Both the position numbers and the translations under genes were made by a program. Shown piece after piece: positions 18,281 to 26,411 of a DNA stretch of 64,000 bases (position 1 is the first letter of the stretch; the number at the start of each line of letters is the position of its first letter). This stretch comes from UBA4782 sp034429195 (GTDB lineage Bacteria; Chloroflexota; Anaerolineae; Anaerolineales; Anaerolineaceae), in assembly GCA_034429195.1 (NCBI GenBank), contig DAOUGQ010000006.1, positions 62,001-126,000 on the forward strand, written 5' to 3'. The notes under the pieces were generated by a model, which was not told where the DNA came from, did no database searches, and saw only the letters and a list, made by a program, of their open reading frames with translations.

Positions 18281-19903
18281 CTAAGGAATTGACACATCAA
18301 AACATTCACAAAGGAGCTGTAAACTCTTTACGGTATGCATCATCTGGTCGTGGGGGTGGGCAGAAAAATAAATATTGACCTGTGAAGGTTCAAGAAATTT
18401 TGATAAAAAATTTCTCAGTAAAGGATAGTTAAGCAATTCTTTCCGGTATCTGGCAAAATCTAATTTGTTGGCACGTCTATAACGTCCTGTCAAAATCTGC
18501 CTTGCATGATCGTATTGATAAGTTATATATTTAGTCAGTTTATTTGAAGAAAGAGTAGCACCACGAAAAATCGTAAATGGCTCATTGGCTAACAATGGAT
18601 AACGATCTTTAATATATTGAAAATAAAAATGGCACAGTTTCCTTTGATTTGCGGGGAGTGAAAGCGCATAATCACATACCTGAAAATCGAGATACGGGCT
18701 AATGTAGTTGAATTGTGTGCGTAGTTTGTAATTGCAATAATGTGTATATTTTGTTATGTGGTTGATAAACATCCATCTTTCATACATATTCAATGATGAT
18801 GAAGGATCATCTGCAAAATAGAAGCTCTCTGCGATTAACTTTTGATCGCGTGCTACATTCATAAGAAGGGGATTTCTACAGAAAGCATCTTGAAAATAGA
18901 TATCTTCTTTAGACTTTGGATGATCAAATTCGGGTATATACAGATATCCCATCACGCCACCTCCCACATTTCCTGAGAGAATTGTTTGTCCACGATTTCG
19001 CATTTCTTTATAAACTCTCAGTGGGGCTTCCAGAGCAAAACTTATCTGCCCTCCTGTATCAGAGCAGCTCTCCAGTAGATTTTCTATTGAAAAATCCTGG
19101 TAGTTTAGCGGAAACTGTAGATGTTTGACACCGATATCTTTGGCGACTTTTGCACCGATCTCGTAGTCATAAGTTTCTGGTTGACCATAGGTAAAAGAGA
19201 TCAGACGGTCAGCAGGGATGATCTCCAACACTGTTGCCAGAATGACACGGCTATCGAAACCACCCGATAGAGGTAAAAGGATCTTTTCTGTGGCAGAAAC
19301 CCGAGAGATACGTTTTTCCAGAGCCTGTTGAAGTAGAAAATGATATTTATCCTCTGCCTCAATCAATTCGAAAGATTCGGGGGTAGATGACGGAAATGTA
19401 TTTTCTATCAGGTGTTCAATCACTCCACTTGTGTGATTGATTTTTAAGATTTCTCCAGGCATCATCTGTCGTATACCTTGAAAAAGGGTCTGACCAGTGG
19501 GTACATAACGATAAACTAGAAAAGCTTTTATGGCATGAATATCAAGCGTAAAGGAATTACCTTCTGTCAGTAAGCGATCACAAAATGAAATCTGGTCATC
19601 AGTAATCTGATAGAAAATGCGATGTTTGCAGAAGCGATCACAAAAAACGTAGGTCACATTTACACGCCTCACAATTAATAAAAAATTCCCTTCGATCACC
19701 ATGGGAAGATAACGAAGGGAATTTTGATCTAAAGAGTTTATATATTCATCAAGCACATTTATTTTGGGATTCCAGATATCTCCTTTTTTTAGATGCAGAC
19801 AATCCACAATTCCAAAGGCCATTATCTGATCTGTTGCCATATCCGGTGAAGAACTGGTAATGATATTTTGTCGGTTTCGTGAAACGGTACATAATGACTG
19901 CAT
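18281..19903 (-). CDS. Asparagine-synthase-like protein, paralogue 3
   Basis: The third member of the local family, 540 residues, alignable from end to end with the copies at 11.4 and 13.3 kb. It has CLHLKKGDIWNP, YVPTGQTLFQGIRQMMPGE, the PP-loop PLSGGFDSRVIL and GNVGGGVMG, where the copies 1 and 2 have GNLGN-VMGDR; the loss of the D-R pair here is a visible difference. It lacks a class II amidotransferase Cys2. AAAGG lies about 10 nt upstream of the ATG. It follows glnS on the same strand after 46 nt. Substrate unknown; an ATP-dependent amide-forming ligase is the family inference. Confidence 0.8.
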   Translation of the reverse strand: MQSLCTVSRNRQNIITSSSPDMATDQIMAFGIVDCLHLKKGDIWNPKINVLDEYINSLDQNSLRYLPMVIEGNFLLIVRRVNVTYVFCDRFCKHRIFYQITDDQISFCDRLLTEGNSFTLDIHAIKAFLVYRYVPTGQTLFQGIRQMMPGEILKINHTSGVIEHLIENTFPSSTPESFELIEAEDKYHFLLQQALEKRISRVSATEKILLPLSGGFDSRVILATVLEIIPADRLISFTYGQPETYDYEIGAKVAKDIGVKHLQFPLNYQDFSIENLLESCSDTGGQISFALEAPLRVYKEMRNRGQTILSGNVGGGVMGYLYIPEFDHPKSKEDIYFQDAFCRNPLLMNVARDQKLIAESFYFADDPSSSLNMYERWMFINHITKYTHYCNYKLRTQFNYISPYLDFQVCDYALSLPANQRKLCHFYFQYIKDRYPLLANEPFTIFRGATLSSNKLTKYITYQYDHARQILTGRYRRANKLDFARYRKELLNYPLLRNFLSKFLEPSQVNIYFSAHPHDQMMHTVKSLQLLCECFDVSIP

Positions 19904-19949
19904 TGCCAGAAAACCTTTTAGGATATGGGATTAATCAGAGTAATTAATT

Positions 19950-21650
19950 TTACTTCTTTTTCTGCTCACTTTCAATTTTTGCCCAGGTATCTCTTAACGG
20001 AACTGTTAAATTGAAAACGGGATGAGTTGGAGTACTGTCCAGGTCCACATTAAAGAAACCCTTTCGCTCAAATTGATACTTTGTTCCTGGTACTGCTTTT
20101 TCTAATCCTGCTTCTATTTTGCATCCTTGAAGAATCTTTAAGGAATCTGGATTGAGATAATCCAAGAAGGTTTTTCCTTCTTCCGGCTTATTGGGATCAG
20201 AGACGGTAAAGAGACGGTCATACATACGTACTTCTGCATCCACTGCAGATCTGGCAGATACCCAATGGATGGTGCCCTGTACTTTTCGACCATCAGGGGC
20301 ATATCCACCTCTGGTTTCAGGATCATAGGTACAATGGATTTCTTCAATTTTTCCTGTTTTTTCATTCTTAATATAGTCTACACATTTGATGATGTAACCA
20401 TATCGTAAACGGACTTCTTTTCCTGGAGCAAGCCGGAAATATTTAGGTGGCGGAGTCTCCCGGAAGTCATCTTGGTCGATGTAAAGTTCACGAGAGAATT
20501 CAACCTGGCGCGAACCCGCAGAAGGATCTTCAGGGTTATTGACAGCTTCGAGTTGTTCTGTCATTTCTTCAGGGTAGTTTGTGATGATCACTTTTACTGG
20601 ATCTAAAACACCCATCACTCGTAATGAATGTTTATTTAAATCATCGCGAACAAGAAATTCTAGTAAGGCGATGTCAATCAAATTCTCATTTTTTGCGACG
20701 CCAATCTGAGTGATAAAATTGCGTATAGCTTCTGCCGAATAGCCTCGACGACGCATGCCACACAACGTAGGCATACGAGGATCATCCCAGCCACGAACAT
20801 ACCCCTGATCTACCAATTGCTTCAAAAAACGTTTACTAAGAATGGTATACGTTAAATTCAAGCGTGCAAATTCGATCTGACGGGTGGGGAAAATCCCTAA
20901 TTCTTTAATAAACCATTCGTATAATGGGCGATGATCTTCATAGGCAAGGTCACATAACGAGTGAGTAACATGCTCGATTGAATCGGATTGCCCGTGTGCA
21001 AAATCGTACATGGGATATATGCACCATTTATCACCGGTGCGATGATGTTTGGGGGAGTGAATGATGCGATACATTACCGGGTCGCGCATATTGATATTGG
21101 GTGACGCCATATCAATCTTTGCTCGTAACACGCAGGCGCCTTCTTCGAATTCCCCTTTGCGCATCTTTTCGAAAAGATCGAGGTTCTCTTCAATGGTACG
21201 GTTGCGGAAGGGGCTTTCTTTTCCGGGTTCGGTTAAAGTGCCACGATATTCTCGAATTTGATCAGCAGAGAGGTCGTCTACATATGCTTTGCCTTTGCGA
21301 ATAAGCTGCAATGCGAACTGATAGAGTTGATCGAAATAATCTGATGCGTAGAATTCCCGATCTTCCCAATCGAAACCAAGCCAGTGAATATCTTCCTTGA
21401 TAGCATCGACAAATTCGACGTCTTCTTTGACAGGGTTGGTGTCATCAAATCGGAGGTTGCATTTTCCACCGAATGCCTTTGCCATACCAAAATCGATGAA
21501 AATTGCTTTAGCGTGTCCGATATGCAGGTAACCATTTGGTTCTGGAGGAAAGCGGGTTTGTACATGATCGAATCTCCCTGAACGGATATCCTCTTCAATT
21601 GCATCATAGATAAAATTACTGGGAACCGCTGTTGTATCTTCTTGGGTCAT
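19950..21650 (-). CDS. glnS: Glutaminyl-tRNA synthetase
   Basis: Class I aminoacyl-tRNA synthetase that charges tRNA-Gln directly. The 566-residue protein has the HIGH motif in PPEPNGYLHIGHAKA, KMSKS-type ILSKRFLKQL, the WDDPRMPTLCGMRRRGYSAE tRNA-binding block characteristic of GlnRS, and the C-terminal anticodon-binding beta-barrels (YPEEMTEQLEAVNNPED, FNLTVPLRDTWAKIE). RBS AGGAGG lies 9 nt before the ATG. A tRNA-Gln(CUG) gene lies just upstream on the same strand. Many bacteria use GatCAB instead, so GlnRS is a lineage-variable trait. Confidence 0.97.
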   Translation of the reverse strand: MTQEDTTAVPSNFIYDAIEEDIRSGRFDHVQTRFPPEPNGYLHIGHAKAIFIDFGMAKAFGGKCNLRFDDTNPVKEDVEFVDAIKEDIHWLGFDWEDREFYASDYFDQLYQFALQLIRKGKAYVDDLSADQIREYRGTLTEPGKESPFRNRTIEENLDLFEKMRKGEFEEGACVLRAKIDMASPNINMRDPVMYRIIHSPKHHRTGDKWCIYPMYDFAHGQSDSIEHVTHSLCDLAYEDHRPLYEWFIKELGIFPTRQIEFARLNLTYTILSKRFLKQLVDQGYVRGWDDPRMPTLCGMRRRGYSAEAIRNFITQIGVAKNENLIDIALLEFLVRDDLNKHSLRVMGVLDPVKVIITNYPEEMTEQLEAVNNPEDPSAGSRQVEFSRELYIDQDDFRETPPPKYFRLAPGKEVRLRYGYIIKCVDYIKNEKTGKIEEIHCTYDPETRGGYAPDGRKVQGTIHWVSARSAVDAEVRMYDRLFTVSDPNKPEEGKTFLDYLNPDSLKILQGCKIEAGLEKAVPGTKYQFERKGFFNVDLDSTPTHPVFNLTVPLRDTWAKIESEQKKK

Positions 21651-21676
21651 GGCTCACTACCTCCTTAATTTATATT

Positions 21677-21703
21677 AAAACACCCTGATATTGATGCAGG
21701 GTG
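21677..21703 (-). terminator. Terminator-like hairpin between tRNA-Gln and glnS
   Basis: On the minus strand CACCCTG / CAGGGTG (7 bp, 9-nt loop) is followed by TTTTAATATAAATT. It lies between the 3' end of tRNA-Gln and the glnS ribosome-binding site. It should terminate tRNA transcripts at least in part; readthrough could feed glnS. Confidence 0.6.
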
Positions 21704-21716
21704 CTTTGAGATAAAG

Positions 21717-21787
<71 letters not shown>

Positions 21788-21953
21788 AAGGGCTCTTGCG
21801 GGTTATTTTATCACAATTTCTATCGAAAGAATTTAAATGTAGAGAAAGGTAAATTTTGTAGCAATAGAAGCTTCTCCTTCTATTTTTCATTATGAGTGCC
21901 AAATATCCTTTCGAAAGATGACATTCTGCTTTTCTGTATTCTTATGGAATAGA

Positions 21954-21977
21954 TATAATACATTCATGAAAATGAAT
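21954..21977 (+). promoter_or_regulatory. arsR promoter (-10) with overlapping inverted repeat, predicted leaderless start and autoregulatory operator
   Basis: TATAAT at 21954-21959 ends 6 nt before ATG 21966, so the mRNA should begin at the start codon. A perfect inverted repeat ATTCAT-GAAA-ATGAAT (21962-21977) covers the start site. ArsR-family repressors bind short palindromes at their own promoters, so this is a plausible operator; that role is inference. Confidence 0.5.
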
Positions 21978-22388
21978 ATATCATCTCAGCAAAATTCTTC
22001 TGTGATAGATTTATTCCGTCTGCTAGGCCAACCGCTCAGATTGCAGATAATTCTCATCATTGCTAAAGAATCCGCTTGTGTATGCCATATGGAAGCTGTT
22101 TTGGGGGTGCGGCAGGCAGCAATCTCTCAACAGCTCATGCTGTTAAGGGATGCAGGATTAGTTGTTACATTTAGAGAAGGTAGGCATATTTATTATCGAT
22201 TGGCACATCCCGAAATGTATGATGCTGTTTGTCAGATCGCTATCAGTAGTGGTTTAACAGATGGTGAGGTAAGACCCTACACCGTCAAACCTGTTATGAA
22301 TTGCCCATGTCCAAAATGCAACCCTGACATGGATGTTGAGTTGGCATGTAAAAAACTTTCTAATTCTCAACAAGGGAAAAATCTTTAA
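21966..22388 (+). CDS. arsR: ArsR-family arsenite-responsive repressor
   Basis: A 140-residue winged-helix repressor. SACVCHMEAVLGVRQAAISQQ is the recognition-helix region and contains the Cys-x-Cys pair used by arsenite sensors (compare the ELCVC motif); the C-terminus adds a CPCPKC cluster that could supply further thiol ligands. ATG 21966 is preferred over an in-frame start at 21918 because the TATAAT box and operator-like repeat lie between them. The acr3 gene begins 14 nt after the stop, so this is a self-regulated ars operon. Confidence 0.92.
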   Translation: MKMNISSQQNSSVIDLFRLLGQPLRLQIILIIAKESACVCHMEAVLGVRQAAISQQLMLLRDAGLVVTFREGRHIYYRLAHPEMYDAVCQIAISSGLTDGEVRPYTVKPVMNCPCPKCNPDMDVELACKKLSNSQQGKNL

Positions 22389-22402
22389 GTAGGAGAATGA
22401 TA

Positions 22403-23488
22403 ATGAAACAACCTGTTACAAAACGCCTTGCTTTTCTTGATCGTTATTTAACCTTATGGATATTTCTAGCGATGGCTTTAGGAGTGGGAATTGGCTTCCT
22501 TTTTCCAAAAGGGGTTGCAGCATTTAATACTGCAGTTTCTGTGGGTACGACCAATATTCCCATCGCTATTGGTTTGATATTAATGATGTATCCTCCGCTG
22601 GCAAAAGTTCATTATGATGAATTAGGAAAGGTTTTTCGAAACTGGAAAGTGTTAGGATTATCCCTATTCCAGAACTGGGTTCTTGGACCTATTCTGATGT
22701 TCTTATTGGCGATCATTTTTCTGAGAAATTATCCCAACTATATGGTGGGTTTGATCATGATTGGATTGGCACGTTGCATCGCCATGGTGATCGTCTGGAA
22801 CGATTTAGCAAATGGTGATACCGACTATGCTGCCGGTCTGGTTGCATTCAATTCCATCTTTCAGGTCCTTTTTTACAGTGTGTATGCTTATATATTCATC
22901 ACCATTTTACCTACATGGTTTGGTTTGCAAGGCAGCCGGGTTGATATCACCATCGGAGAAATAGCAAAAAGTGTATTTATTTACCTGGGTATTCCATTTA
23001 TTGCAGGTTTCATCACAAACATGGTATTGACTCGTGTGAAAGGCAAAGACTGGTATTATAAAAAATTCATTTCAAAGATTAGCCCGCTTACTTTGATCGC
23101 TCTACTTTTTACTATTATTGTTATGTTCAGTTTAAAAGGCAACCTGATCGTTACCATCCCAATGGATGTTGTAAGAATTGCCATCCCACTACTGATATAT
23201 TTTGTCGTGATGTTCCTGATAAGCTTTGTCATGGGGAAATTTGTTGGCGCTGATCATCAGAAAACCACCACGCTATCCTTCACTGCTGCAAGTAATAATT
23301 TTGAACTTGCCATCGCAGTAGCAGTAGCGGTTTTTGGAATCAATTCAGGAGAAGCATTTACTGCAGTGATCGGACCTTTGGTAGAAGTTCCAGTCATGAT
23401 CGGATTAGTTAATGTGGCATTCTGGCTGCAGACGAAATTGTTCAATGTCCAGAACCATAAAAAAGAAAAACAATATTCCGAAAGTTAA
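22403..23488 (+). CDS. acr3: Arsenite efflux permease, ACR3 type
   Basis: A ten-helix antiporter that exports arsenite. Seen: the N-terminal WIFLAMALGVGIGFLFP, the conserved Cys-containing helix IGLARCIAMVIVWNDLANGD (Cys essential in characterised ACR3 proteins), FNSIFQVLFYSVYAY, and the C-terminal LSFTAASNNFELAIAVAVAVFG. About 361 residues, normal for bacterial ACR3. ATG 22403 is preferred over ATG 22397 because AGGAG is 7 nt upstream of it. It lies between arsR and a radical SAM gene; no arsenate reductase arsC is visible here. Confidence 0.95.
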   Translation: MKQPVTKRLAFLDRYLTLWIFLAMALGVGIGFLFPKGVAAFNTAVSVGTTNIPIAIGLILMMYPPLAKVHYDELGKVFRNWKVLGLSLFQNWVLGPILMFLLAIIFLRNYPNYMVGLIMIGLARCIAMVIVWNDLANGDTDYAAGLVAFNSIFQVLFYSVYAYIFITILPTWFGLQGSRVDITIGEIAKSVFIYLGIPFIAGFITNMVLTRVKGKDWYYKKFISKISPLTLIALLFTIIVMFSLKGNLIVTIPMDVVRIAIPLLIYFVVMFLISFVMGKFVGADHQKTTTLSFTAASNNFELAIAVAVAVFGINSGEAFTAVIGPLVEVPVMIGLVNVAFWLQTKLFNVQNHKKEKQYSES

Positions 23489-23542
23489 CATTCTTATTGC
23501 CAGCGGGTTTTTCTCGACTCGCTGGCAATTATTCTCTTTTTA

Positions 23543-24802
23543 TTGGTCACCATGAAAAAGAATATTGTCAGAATACAACTCGATGAAAAAGGTCATCTCA
23601 TCCTGCCTGATGAGATCATGAAACGACTGGGATTTTTGCAAGATTCACTTATTCGCCTTGAAGAAGATAAGAACAGCATAACGATCCATCGGTCAAGCAG
23701 CAGCCTGGCAAGGGTCTATGTTGAGCCAACCAATCGCTGTAATCTAGATTGCAGCACCTGCATGCGGAATGTGTGGGAAGAGCCTTTGGGAAATATGACG
23801 CATGCCACTTTTGAAAGAATTATTCAATCTGTTAGAGAGCTTGCACCAACCCCGATGATCTTCTTTGGAGGTTTTGGCGAACCTCTGGCACATCCAAACA
23901 TTATTGAAATGATATTGGAGGTAAAGGCACTAGGCGCAGAGGTGGAGTTGATCACTAATGGGATCTTATTAGATAAAAATATGGCCCAGCGTATTATTTC
24001 ATCAGGTTTAAACCGTATCTGGATTTCTATTGACGGTGCGACTCCTCAAAGCTATAAAGATGTACGTCTGGGAGATGCTTTACCACAGGTGTTGGAAAAT
24101 TTAATGCAGTTGAGGTTACTAAAAACAAAGCAGGGCAGTATTCATCCTCGTGTTGGCATTGCATTTGTTGCTATGAAGCAAAACATTGATGATCTGCCAG
24201 CCATTATCCGAATTGGCAACCGGGTTGGTGCTGACCATTTTTCAATCAGCAATGTGCTTCCCCACACTGCAGAACTGAAGAATCAAGTGCTGTTTTCTCA
24301 TTCAATGAATGATGGAGATTTACAACCTTCGCAATGGTCGCCAGTTATTTCTATGCCACGTATAGATTTGAATCATGAAATGATCCAGAAAATGGAAGAA
24401 TTATATAAAACCCCGGCAATTTTAGAATTCGCTGATCGGGAATTTAAAATTGGGATCAATACATGTCCATTTATTCGAAAGGGAAGCATTTCAGTGCGGT
24501 GGGATGGGGCAGTTAGTCCATGTCTTTCGCTGCTTCACACCCATGAAAGTTATCTTGATGACCATATTCGAAAGTCTCTTGAATACCAGGTGGGAGATGT
24601 CAATAGGGACTCGTTATTAAAAATTTGGAATTCTCCTGAATATGTAAACTTGCGTGAACGGTTGATTAAGTTTGATTTTTCTCCCTGTACATTCTGTAAT
24701 AGTTGTTACATGGCAGATGAAAATATGGAAGATTGTTTTGGGAATTCTCAACCTGCTTGCGGAGGATGTTTATGGGCGCAGGGATTCATCCAATGCCCAT
24801 AA
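23543..24802 (+). CDS. AbrB-domain radical SAM/SPASM protein, tungsten-cofactor oxidoreductase maturase type
   Basis: The first 50 residues read as a SpoVT/AbrB-like beta-barrel (VRIQLDEKGHLILPDEIMKR). A radical SAM domain follows with the CX3CX2C cluster motif in NRCNLDCSTCMRNVW (about residue 70) and GGFGEPLAHP. The C-terminus is Cys-rich (CTFCNSC, DCFGNSQPACGGCLWAQGF), a pattern I recall from the radical SAM maturases that accompany tungsten aldehyde ferredoxin oxidoreductases. No such oxidoreductase gene is in this window. ATG could be at 23543 or 23552 (the first residues are MVTMKK). It follows acr3 by 54 nt on the same strand; whether it belongs to the ars operon is uncertain. Confidence 0.8.
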   Translation: MVTMKKNIVRIQLDEKGHLILPDEIMKRLGFLQDSLIRLEEDKNSITIHRSSSSLARVYVEPTNRCNLDCSTCMRNVWEEPLGNMTHATFERIIQSVRELAPTPMIFFGGFGEPLAHPNIIEMILEVKALGAEVELITNGILLDKNMAQRIISSGLNRIWISIDGATPQSYKDVRLGDALPQVLENLMQLRLLKTKQGSIHPRVGIAFVAMKQNIDDLPAIIRIGNRVGADHFSISNVLPHTAELKNQVLFSHSMNDGDLQPSQWSPVISMPRIDLNHEMIQKMEELYKTPAILEFADREFKIGINTCPFIRKGSISVRWDGAVSPCLSLLHTHESYLDDHIRKSLEYQVGDVNRDSLLKIWNSPEYVNLRERLIKFDFSPCTFCNSCYMADENMEDCFGNSQPACGGCLWAQGFIQCP

Positions 24803-25059
24803 TACTCACTATTGAGCTTTGCAATCAGTATAATTGCAGGAGATTGATCGAGTTTAATGAATTTAAAGAGAAAAAGCAGGCGAAAAGGGAAGTTGAAAAG
24901 CCGAAATCGGATCGGTAAAAAGCTAATCTGCAAGGTTCCTACTGTGAGAGATGCAAACAACAATTTGAAAACAATCCATACTTTGTGCTTAATTGTCAGT
25001 GGGGAATTCTTAAGCCCTTCTTTAAGTATCTGCAAAGAATGAATGTCATTTATTACTAG
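24793..25059 (+). pseudogene. Small cysteine-rich (zinc-ribbon-like) protein interrupted by TAA
   Basis: An ATG at 24793 overlaps the end of the radical SAM gene in another frame and opens a 41-codon frame ending in TAA (24916-24918). The same frame continues directly afterwards for 46 codons to TAG at 25059. The first part has CNQYNC followed by a basic helix, the second has SYCERCKQQFENNPYFVLNCQWG and an aromatic C-terminus. Together they would make a coherent protein of about 88 residues with two Cys pairs, which argues for a nonsense mutation rather than noise. Alternatively only the first 41 codons are expressed. Function unknown; possibly a partner of the upstream maturase. Confidence 0.45.
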
Positions 25060-25459
25060 ATAAATAGCCATCTAGCAACTTCTTGATTTAATTATTTGGC
25101 TTCTTTTAATCAGGTCACAATTTCTGTTTTGTAAGGAATCCTGCAAAGAGAAACAACTTTATCGTTGATTACCAATCCTGGAGAGGGCAGGATGGGAACT
25201 TCATGATCTCTACCATATCGGAAGCCTTATCAAAATTGGCTTCCAGCCCGTAATTTATTTAAGATAAATGAATGGGCTTAGAGGTAATAGGCATAAAACT
25301 GAATATCACAATGGATATACTTCAGTTGTCAAGAGAATTATTCTCAACGATTTCACAATTAAATCTCAGCCTATCCACAGCCAGTTTTTCTAGAATGGTA
25401 GAAATTCCATTTGGAAAAGAACTCATAGAAGAGATATTTTTACATAGGTGGTTCATAAT
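25060..25459 (+). other. Gene-poor stretch between the ars/radical SAM locus and the DUF4405 gene
   Basis: About 400 nt with no supported gene. Short open frames occur (for example 25272-25463) but lack a ribosome-binding site and resemble no family known to me. Fragments such as ILERAGWELHDLYHIG in one frame may be decayed coding sequence. The last 16 nt carry AGGTGG, the ribosome-binding site of the next gene. Confidence 0.4.
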
Positions 25460-26338
25460 ATGAAAAATAAACAGACAACTTACTGGAAAATCGATGCCGC
25501 TTTATTAGCTGGTTTCTTAACTGCATTCTGGCTGGATTTGACAGGCTTATGGTTGCACCAATGGCTTGGTATTTTCGTAGGTATATTTGCAATTATTCAT
25601 ATGCTCATTCATTGGAAGTGGATCAAAACAACCATCGCTTCTTTTACATTAAAAATATCCAAAAAATCACGCAAATATTTGCTGTTAGATGTTGGGTTGT
25701 TGGCAGGCTTCAGTGGTATCGTTTTTACCGGTGTTATCATGTCTACCTGGTTACAGTTGGACCTGAACAATTACACGACCTGGTTAAGTGTGCATATTAT
25801 GGTATCAATTGTGACTCTGGTCATTCTTCTTGTTAAGCTAGCAGTTCATGGGAAATGGATCGTTGCTGCAAGCAGAAAAGTATTTTCAGGTTCTTCTTAC
25901 AGACCATCACCTCTAGGAAATTCAACACAGGTTCAGTTGCAAATGCAGGAAGTGAATGACAGGCGTGCCTTCTTGCGAATAATGGGAATTGTGGGTGCAG
26001 CATCAATATTTGCTCTTTCACGGGCGGCCGATGGGTTATCCTTTGCGAATGCCGAAAGTCTTGAATCATCTGTGATTGAAGGAGATGCAGCGGGTATTGC
26101 AACTGCAACCCAGGGAACCACGCAAACTGCATATCCGACTGCTACGGCTATGGTTACTCAAGCTCCCACAGCTACTACTGCTGTTACCGAAGAACCGATT
26201 GTAGTCACCACACAAGCTGTGCCAACACAATCCTCATGCGTCATTCGCTGTCAAAAACGTTGTTCATACCCTGGTCATTGTGGCAGATATGTTGATAGGA
26301 ACTCCAACGGATATTGTGATAATGGTGAATGTTTGTAA
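25460..26338 (+). CDS. DUF4405 cytochrome-b-like membrane protein with internal twin-arginine motif and Cys-rich C-terminus
   Basis: Four hydrophobic helices in the first 135 residues include paired histidines (LWLHQWLGIFVGIFAIIH, LSVHIMVSIVTLV, KLAVHGKW), the pattern of DUF4405 proteins thought to bind heme. A twin-arginine-like motif then appears internally (DRRAFLRIMGIVGAASIFAL, about residue 172), followed by a Thr/Ala-rich spacer and a C-terminal cysteine module (CQKRCSYPGHCGRYVDRN, then GYCDNGEC). ATG 25460 is chosen because AGGTGG lies 10 nt upstream. A membrane electron-transfer role is inference. An exported redox domain attached behind a membrane cytochrome is the simplest reading. 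Confidence 0.75.
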   Translation: MKNKQTTYWKIDAALLAGFLTAFWLDLTGLWLHQWLGIFVGIFAIIHMLIHWKWIKTTIASFTLKISKKSRKYLLLDVGLLAGFSGIVFTGVIMSTWLQLDLNNYTTWLSVHIMVSIVTLVILLVKLAVHGKWIVAASRKVFSGSSYRPSPLGNSTQVQLQMQEVNDRRAFLRIMGIVGAASIFALSRAADGLSFANAESLESSVIEGDAAGIATATQGTTQTAYPTATAMVTQAPTATTAVTEEPIVVTTQAVPTQSSCVIRCQKRCSYPGHCGRYVDRNSNGYCDNGECL

Positions 26339-26364
26339 CTTTCAACAGGAAAAGGTAAAAATTC

Positions 26365-26406
26365 CAATGCTTCCTGGTGTTCGTCACCGGGAAGCATTGT
26401 TATTTT
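26365..26406. terminator. Terminator between convergent genes
   Basis: A long hairpin CAATGCTTCCTGGTG / CACCGGGAAGCATTG (15-nt arms, one G-T pair) with a TTCGT loop is followed by TTATTTT on the plus strand. On the minus strand a T-rich tract follows a few bases after the stem, so it may serve both genes. Confidence 0.75.
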
Positions 26407-26411
26407 GGTTA

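Noticed and set aside
11418..19903. Lasso-peptide biosynthetic cluster around the asparagine-synthase-like genes
   Set aside because: No leader peptidase, no RRE protein, no precursor peptide and no ABC exporter are present near the paralogues.
24916..24918. Recoding of the TAA in the small cysteine protein
   Set aside because: TAA is not a selenocysteine or pyrrolysine codon; a nonsense mutation or a genuine end is more economical.
25272..25463. A 63-residue reading frame before the DUF4405 gene
   Set aside because: No ribosome-binding site, no family resemblance and overlap with the better supported start at 25460. I considered a MoaD-like sulfur carrier because of the maturase nearby, but the C-terminal Gly-Gly is absent.
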